The position numbers and the translations under genes were made by a program. The notes beneath the pieces were generated by a model. That model saw only the letters and a program-made list of their open reading frames with translations. It was not told the DNA's origin and did not search any database. Source: Propionivibrio sp. (GTDB lineage Bacteria; Pseudomonadota; Gammaproteobacteria; Burkholderiales; Rhodocyclaceae). From it: DNA of 9,447 nucleotides. Each line of letters begins with the position of its first letter. Position 1 is the stretch's first letter. Where the stretch lies: the NCBI GenBank assembly GCA_003249625.1, contig QKII01000268.1:1-9447 (forward strand), in the 5' to 3' direction. Positions 8,201-9,447 of the stretch are shown here, one piece after another.

Positions 8201-8777
8201 CGTTGATACGTCCTTCGACATCGATGCTCTTCTGCGTCGGTCTTAGCATAAGGCTGTCAAAGGCCAGATCATCGATAATCGGTACATTCGCGAGTTCAGG
8301 CAAAACAACGCCTAGCTTGACGTTCGGGGTCCGCGCGGCAATTTTTGCAAGAAAGCCTCTCGGATGAAATTCGATAGCCATCTCGCGACCCTGGACTTGA
8401 ACCTCTGCGGTCATTGTCAGCGTTGACTCGTTAAATATCGTGCGTTCAATCAGCACGGAGTCGTTACCTGGAAAGTCAGCGAACTCTCCGATCAAATCAG
8501 ACATTTTCAACCCTTCCCCTACGGCTTCGACGGAAAAGGAACGGGCATTTTGTTTGACGGATTGACTGACCTTTACCTGCTTATCATTAAGCGACCCGGT
8601 GACAGTGACTTCATCATTCACGACGTCGACATGGTCTGCGACAAGCCCCTTCAAGGCATCGAACTTCTTTACCCCAGGAATGGCATCAGCCAGATCCTCG
8701 GCGACGGCATTCAACGGTAGCATCAGCAAAGCAACGATGCTCAAAACGAACGATATTGCACTCCAATTTCTTTTCAT
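2259..8777 (-). CDS. Giant exported repeat protein with C-terminal double ricin-type lectin
   Basis: A 2172-residue protein I do not recognise as a named family. Residues 1-26 are a Sec signal peptide (KR, hydrophobic core, AVA before Glu27). Residues ~31-585 hold about nine diverged ~66-residue repeats, each opening near a motif like (I/L/V)PELxxVPxxxxFGF. Residues ~640-1340 are rich in alternating hydrophobic strands. They contain an internal duplication, with a shared W-(E/K)-N-x-(F/L)-G-I-K core at ~777 and ~1139. Residues ~1345-1400 and ~1512-1680 are helical; the latter has an Asn-rich turn and Cys1598/Cys1606. A second helical stretch spans ~1755-1850. Residues ~1864-2172 form two ricin-B-like beta-trefoils with twelve cysteines in six pairs. 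There are no cysteines before 1598. The start is the ATG at 8777, chosen because the signal peptide begins there; its Shine-Dalgarno is weak. The pairing with the secretin gene suggests export across or anchoring at the outer membrane, and glycan binding by the C-terminus. Both roles are inferences. Confidence 0.85.
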   Translation of the reverse strand: MKRNWSAISFVLSIVALLMLPLNAVAEDLADAIPGVKKFDALKGLVADHVDVVNDEVTVTGSLNDKQVKVSQSVKQNARSFSVEAVGEGLKMSDLIGEFADFPGNDSVLIERTIFNESTLTMTAEVQVQGREMAIEFHPRGFLAKIAARTPNVKLGVVLPELANVPIIDDLAFDSLMLRPTQKSIDVEGRINDARGTLALDIKDGVKTPSASLSATDGQIRFSDMVPDLAGVPIVDAFGFQSITYDGKTKLFDGRGKVGSVGADMTLDVGQGISNVIATATPDSPLQLKAILPRLKGVDLTRIPMVESIEFTSARFDKAAERIVLAGSVNHKNVSLAIGKSDKLNASMTAADPITLTDAIPELREVPGVGMFELKQLALDGNAVSAELALRGETARLVFDLGGGTSVFESLAISLGDSKGISLGQLIPELNGVPVIKDFGVAGLRYIERTGMLIADLVLNEGGKAIKAQLRAIPGTEGQPYIFKLTSTDLTIGKLIPATAGVPLVGDLGFTELDVTPASVEASIRVGDESVTVFADVKGGGFVALDFGAGLDLAKIVPSVAGSVLEGTRLGRSLFVLTQSTAVLPSSLPARFRSDFTAEQLQKPLKRGLNLLANIRPQDLGPALKGVLGKLGMGSGGSGGFPVAGTLKEDVFSFIRDGVSAAKPEIVSAILAAIDINVDVPVPQISALKSIATFDAMHLTISGNQDSDPFWDRLPAEMLKRKPTGPLDVSLRGGVTLNLGGFGSGKKTPIDLQTMLDLNVGGEAKTLSLLGAYAGVWENPFGIKELTFEKSGFDLSLEGGKDGEKVALDFFSEAMLHGKTGLTVKAAFSEEPDRLPHLDYFVLDGPLALTDLAGSLPNAENFIVQEIKLYPTGIETQVEAKNGLFDQRTRLFLFDIDTGAETAFVAAIDLAFNAETRGKQNFSLGRLAKIAGLKGANAAFIQSNLDAMAVANAALVLSTKKLYPLPPDSLKNGIAKDMFEGIFGDSAVPVKLDNVTFLSDFRADLMGKVGNALVNGVDGVKLGLSSEAIINGSVGGLFDSDPLSLDLEFLMAESLSLDDLQKSGLKLPSFLKVKPKTVGGAEKIGLFLKVVDTTFEAGLLAGFDMQYNDTSFDFTGTLGVQLAEEEVGLSLSGAMSDTWKNALGIKGFELENVTVSGEVEADPPSLKFGLGGEASLWGHDMSTSGDLMLGLAGEVPVPEGLGVKTTVSNLDVTMYEILNTLTLASNATLAIDPAMWPILIVGVVGEVGLSEGYTVIYDEVKGKQVTAKDLEAAPADDLLRLIKDYSELQAWLFGGKDIYLSFATPGASDTNLGIPDGIHFSGEVSLFGGAIKSPALRPDIGWIYRIARSLDRAKDAAKGAAIGAKRKASDAAGTGQALTADEFAALKNNITQLRSILAHELGMTRNAVQADYPKPSKKELQSFLDSLSFDQPRPFKLGGLEFSGSHISLVPFRVSAKTKLFGNDEDVEMSIKGGKLVLEAKTRIEILGDVDLLLEFDMAKQDFIVAGEYAQNPAIQKWLADEIQKGIKQIRKTADAKLQALNKVLANAKKARDDAENVLHAAQSATSEVTQAAVDRLQQETNNYQNDYNNANNQYNNCHGWKKEYCKAKWWPRKELAWGTLKASEQLLSDAKEALGKAKSLAIEVHSAEIAFNKAATDLALAAKDVEVIADVEAIMAKGLDTFANDAGKMAQLFKLDKAFVGGSLKDVAAGKPLVAELLFELNGKNYREFFALSPVNADFNALSFGLLPVIASEHIVDDMESRLERELGPTLGNVGNLSAKLTGWIKTHIYELIGGLRDDLEKQIADIQYELTQEESRYQKIFSSLDSHSVAYLDAYKDLTDESNQILTTYKMTDFMPASQVFSGGYLAVGHSSLCLAVAPNGIDVYQKNCKDNDTEQWDAVSLGKLQEGYIQLKSKGLCLKARDADGLSGQPMMLAKCNGKDDHERWKLISQDQEFSKFVNRFAQKCLHFDTENANEKAGYAVWNSCFGSDSQGFRVLKDGERPTFNAVEKLLKTRSGSCLGVSDTFAKYFAKTANGYSTTNRTQLVGMLQRRDNVLNVASCEGADDLFNYVEAVNGDLKLVHAASGWCVVPGASDNRALTLMPCDNDKSMYWSAHETGDDGFVFRNNQTGRCIDLGSTDRGTIRSGANSRVAVSAVCNGRPDQVLFFVKD
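2262..3188 (-). other. Two ricin-B-like beta-trefoil domains in the giant protein
   Basis: Residues ~1864-2172 contain six subrepeats, each with a CL/CV/CI-type cysteine strand and a partner cysteine: 1876-1891, 1920-1939, 1968-1988, 2021-2063, 2090-2106 and 2134-2159. Hydrophobic core positions take the place of the QxW Trp at W1899, W1948, F1996, ~F2070, W2114 and F2168. The true QxW triplet is altered in most subrepeats (EQW, ERW, QGF). The fold is well supported by the threefold, twice-repeated pattern. Actual sugar binding is less certain. The fourth subrepeat is longer than the rest, with an insertion between its cysteines. Confidence 0.8.
3738..4244 (-). other. Predicted coiled-coil hairpin region of the giant protein
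   Basis: Residues ~1512-1680 are rich in Ala, Lys, Glu and Asp with few glycines, as in long helices. The two arms are separated by an Asn/Tyr/Gln-rich stretch (1581-1597) and a Cys-His-Gly-Trp...Cys...Trp-Trp-Pro turn (1598-1612). An antiparallel helical hairpin with a possible disulfide Cys1598-Cys1606 at its tip is the simplest reading. Confidence 0.6.
7023..8687 (-). other. Nine tandem ~66-residue protein repeats
   Basis: Repeat anchors fall at residues 32 (AIPGV), 95 (LIGEF), 158 (VLPEL), 225 (MVPDL), 291 (ILPRL), 359 (AIPEL), 426 (LIPEL), 495 (LIPAT) and 556 (IVPSV), giving spacings of 61-69. Each unit continues with GVPxxxDFGF-like sequence and then alternating strands with a central Gly. 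The repeats are conserved as protein but not as near-identical DNA, so the array is old. Confidence 0.75.
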
Positions 8778-8786
8778 CGGCTCGAC

Positions 8787-8801
8787 TGACTTTTGAAGTC
8801 A
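8787..8801. repeat. Perfect inverted repeat just upstream of the giant gene start
   Basis: TGACTT (8787-8792) and AAGTCA (8796-8801) form a perfect 6-bp inverted repeat around TTG. It ends nine bases before the ATG on the minus strand, so as RNA it would fold next to the ribosome binding site, and as DNA it could be an operator half-site pair. The Shine-Dalgarno here is poor. Confidence 0.5.
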
Positions 8802-8830
8802 AGAGATTGTCAAAAAACATATTGCTGAAC

Positions 8831-8902
8831 ACGAAACGGCTGACAGAACAGCGCAAGCGAAGCGGCGAAAAACGCCCGTGTGACGAAGCAATACCGTTTC
8901 GT
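8831..8902. repeat. 9-bp inverted repeat enclosing a smaller hairpin in the 5' leader
   Basis: ACGAAACGG at 8831-8839 is the exact reverse complement of CCGTTTCGT at 8894-8902, with a 54-base interval. Within the interval GGCG (8864-8867) and CGCC (8873-8876) form a smaller stem around AAAAA. In a minus-strand transcript this could fold as a nine-pair stem closing a branched loop, starting about 54 bases upstream of the giant gene start. Confidence 0.4.
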
Positions 8903-8919
8903 AGTCTTTTTTTCGTAGT
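8897..8919. repeat. Short direct repeat TTTCGTAGT
   Basis: TTTCGTAGT occurs at 8897-8905 and again at 8911-8919, a 14-base period separated by CTTTT. The first copy overlaps the 8894-8902 arm of the longer inverted repeat. It could be a pair of protein-binding sites or chance. Confidence 0.35.
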
Positions 8920-8969
8920 TGTTTTCTACCGGATTTACGCAGCATCAGTGCGCAATTGTCATCAGAGAC

Positions 8970-8993
8970 TGACAGCCAGCTGTTCTGCTGTCA
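8970..8993. repeat. Inverted repeat TGACAG/CTGTCA
   Basis: TGACAG at 8970-8975 and CTGTCA at 8988-8993 form a perfect 6-bp inverted repeat around a 12-base loop containing the palindrome CAGCTG (8977-8982). A similar GACAGAACAGC string occurs at 8842-8852. Possible regulator site; function unknown. Confidence 0.35.
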
Positions 8994-8994
8994 A

Positions 8995-9032
8995 GGAATC
9001 CAGACACCGCACCTGCAATGCGAGCGGATTCC
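8995..9032. repeat. Inverted repeat GGAATCC/GGATTCC
   Basis: GGAATCC at 8995-9001 and GGATTCC at 9026-9032 are exact reverse complements separated by 24 bases. No T-run follows. It may be a folded part of the leader or chance. Confidence 0.3.
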
Positions 9033-9109
9033 ATAGTTTGCCGTTCATCGCCTAGATTGTTGTGTTTCTAGGGCAGAAACGAGCCTGCTCCACGGAGATG
9101 GAATTGATG

Positions 9110-9143
9110 CTAACTGCGTCAGGCATCTAACTGCGTCAGGCAT
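9110..9143. repeat. Perfect tandem duplication of a 17-bp unit
   Basis: CTAACTGCGTCAGGCAT occupies 9110-9126 and is repeated without change or spacer at 9127-9143. It lies about 100 bases downstream of the right-edge gene's stop and over 330 bases upstream of the giant gene's start. It may be a recent slippage duplication or paired binding sites. Confidence 0.85.
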
Positions 9144-9198
9144 CCCTCAATGATCGCTTCCGGTCCAGGATGTTTACGCGACAGAGCACTTGCCGCGA

Positions 9199-9224
9199 AG
9201 CCGATCGACTGACGCTGACCGGCT
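9199..9224 (-). terminator. Hairpin after the right-edge gene, without T-run
   Basis: On the minus strand, starting 16 bases past the stop, AGCCGGTC pairs with GATCGGCT (9224-9217 with 9206-9199), an eight-pair stem with one G-T wobble and a ten-base loop. The sequence after it is CGCGG rather than a T-run, so it would not act as a standard intrinsic terminator. It may protect the 3' end of the transcript or be an element of Rho-dependent ending. Confidence 0.35.
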
Positions 9225-9240
9225 CACGCAGCACAGAAGA

Positions 9241-9447
9241 CTATTTGTGCCTGGCCTTTCCGCCTTTGCGGACACTTTTCGGCGGCGCTTTTTTGGGCAC
9301 CAAATCCAGCGGATAGCACGTCGTCGCATGGTCATCGACGATCACCAGATGTCCGCCCGGCACCATTTTCCCGACTTCGCCGGCAATCGAAGGCGAATCC
9401 ATCGGAACAGGCGCCATCGCGTTCTGCCACACCAGGACATTGTTTGG
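9241..9447 (-). CDS. C-terminal 68 residues of an unrecognised protein
   Basis: The frame is open from the window edge to a TAG stop at 9243-9241, so this is the end of a longer gene that begins outside the window. A GTG at 9432 would allow a 63-residue reading, but the frame continues open through it and no Shine-Dalgarno is visible, so a truncated larger gene is more likely. The fragment has a hydrophobic strand with a Gly-Gly turn and two acidic residues (PGGHLVIVDDH) and ends in a Lys/Arg-rich tail (KKAPPK...RKGGKARHK). The PGGHLVIVDD string faintly recalls late strands of class I methyltransferases, but it sits too near the C-terminus to be confident. It is separated from the giant gene by 463 bases and is probably not in its operon. 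Confidence 0.5.
   Translation of the reverse strand, partial: PNNVLVWQNAMAPVPMDSPSIAGEVGKMVPGGHLVIVDDHATTCYPLDLVPKKAPPKSVRKGGKARHK

Larger units (their letters stand above)
317..8777 (-). other. Probable two-gene operon: giant lectin protein then secretin
   Basis: The stop codon of the giant gene (TAA, 2261-2259) and the ATG of the secretin gene (2230-2228) are separated by 28 bases on the same strand. The gap contains no hairpin plus T-run and no promoter I can recognise. A long spacer precedes the first gene and another follows the second, so the pair stands alone as a transcription unit. The arrangement suggests the two products work together. Confidence 0.7.
8778..9240. other. 463-base spacer upstream of the giant gene
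   Basis: No supported gene. It holds the 3' hairpin of the right-edge gene (9199-9224), a 17-bp tandem repeat (9110-9143), inverted repeats at 8995-9032, 8970-8993, 8831-8902 and 8787-8801, and a short direct repeat (8897-8919). The promoter of the giant gene must lie here or farther upstream. TTGAC-like hexamers occur on the minus strand near 8994 and 8812, but neither has a good -10 box at 16-18 bases, so no promoter is called. Confidence 0.6.

Noticed and set aside
2259..8777. Type I secreted RTX adhesin or autotransporter
   Set aside because: There are no GGxGxD calcium repeats, the protein has an N-terminal Sec signal peptide, and the C-terminus is lectin rather than a beta-barrel translocator or an RTX signal.
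8807..8812. TTGACA on the minus strand close to the giant gene's start
   Set aside because: The expected -10 position falls on GTCAGT, which does not match, and the start codon would be only a few bases beyond.
8989..8994. TTGACA on the minus strand as a -35 box for the giant gene
   Set aside because: The hexamer is perfect but no TATAAT-like sequence occurs 16-18 bases downstream, and it is part of the TGACAG/CTGTCA inverted repeat.
8756..9055. Plus-strand open frame of 99 codons running through the spacer
   Set aside because: It begins at a TTG inside the giant gene's signal-peptide codons without a ribosome binding site, and its translation looks random and unusually rich in Arg, Ser and Cys.
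9241..9447. Class I methyltransferase C-terminus
   Set aside because: Only the string PGGHLVIVDD is reminiscent, and too few residues follow it for the normal last strands; left as unrecognised.

Overview
The window is almost filled by a two-gene unit read on the minus strand. It encodes a very large exported protein of 2172 residues (2259-8777) and, 28 bases downstream, a 637-residue lipoprotein (317-2230) that joins tetratricopeptide (TPR)-like helices to a secretin-type outer-membrane channel domain. A lipobox, an outer-membrane secretin and a Sec signal peptide all point to a Gram-negative (diderm) bacterium, most likely a moderately GC-rich member of the Pseudomonadota. I cannot name a genus from the sequence.

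Layout from right to left, which is the direction of transcription. First comes the last 68 codons of an unrecognised gene (9241-9447, cut by the window edge). A 463-base spacer follows (8778-9240) with a perfect 17-bp tandem repeat and several inverted repeats. Then comes the giant gene, with a signal peptide, about nine diverged repeats of ~66 residues, a large beta-rich middle with an internal duplication, a helical hairpin whose tip carries Asn-rich sequence and a Cys pair, a second helical stretch, and two C-terminal ricin-B-like beta-trefoils. After a 28-base gap comes the secretin lipoprotein, then a 311-base spacer with a possible weak terminator. At the extreme left edge a good ribosome binding site precedes an ATG, which looks like the first codon of another minus-strand gene.

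The two complete genes look co-transcribed. The secretin-like protein keeps the C-terminal secretin barrel signature but has TPR-like helices where the N0-N3 ring domains of type II/III secretins would be. The giant partner has a signal peptide and puts all of its cysteines in the coiled-coil tip and the lectin domains, as expected for a protein that folds outside the cytoplasm. The attractive but unproven inference is a minimal outer-membrane gate paired with a very large secreted or periplasm-spanning lectin-tipped protein. No ATPase, inner-membrane platform or pseudopilin gene is visible here, so any such machinery must lie elsewhere or not exist. Most other long open frames on the plus strand are antisense shadows of these two genes.
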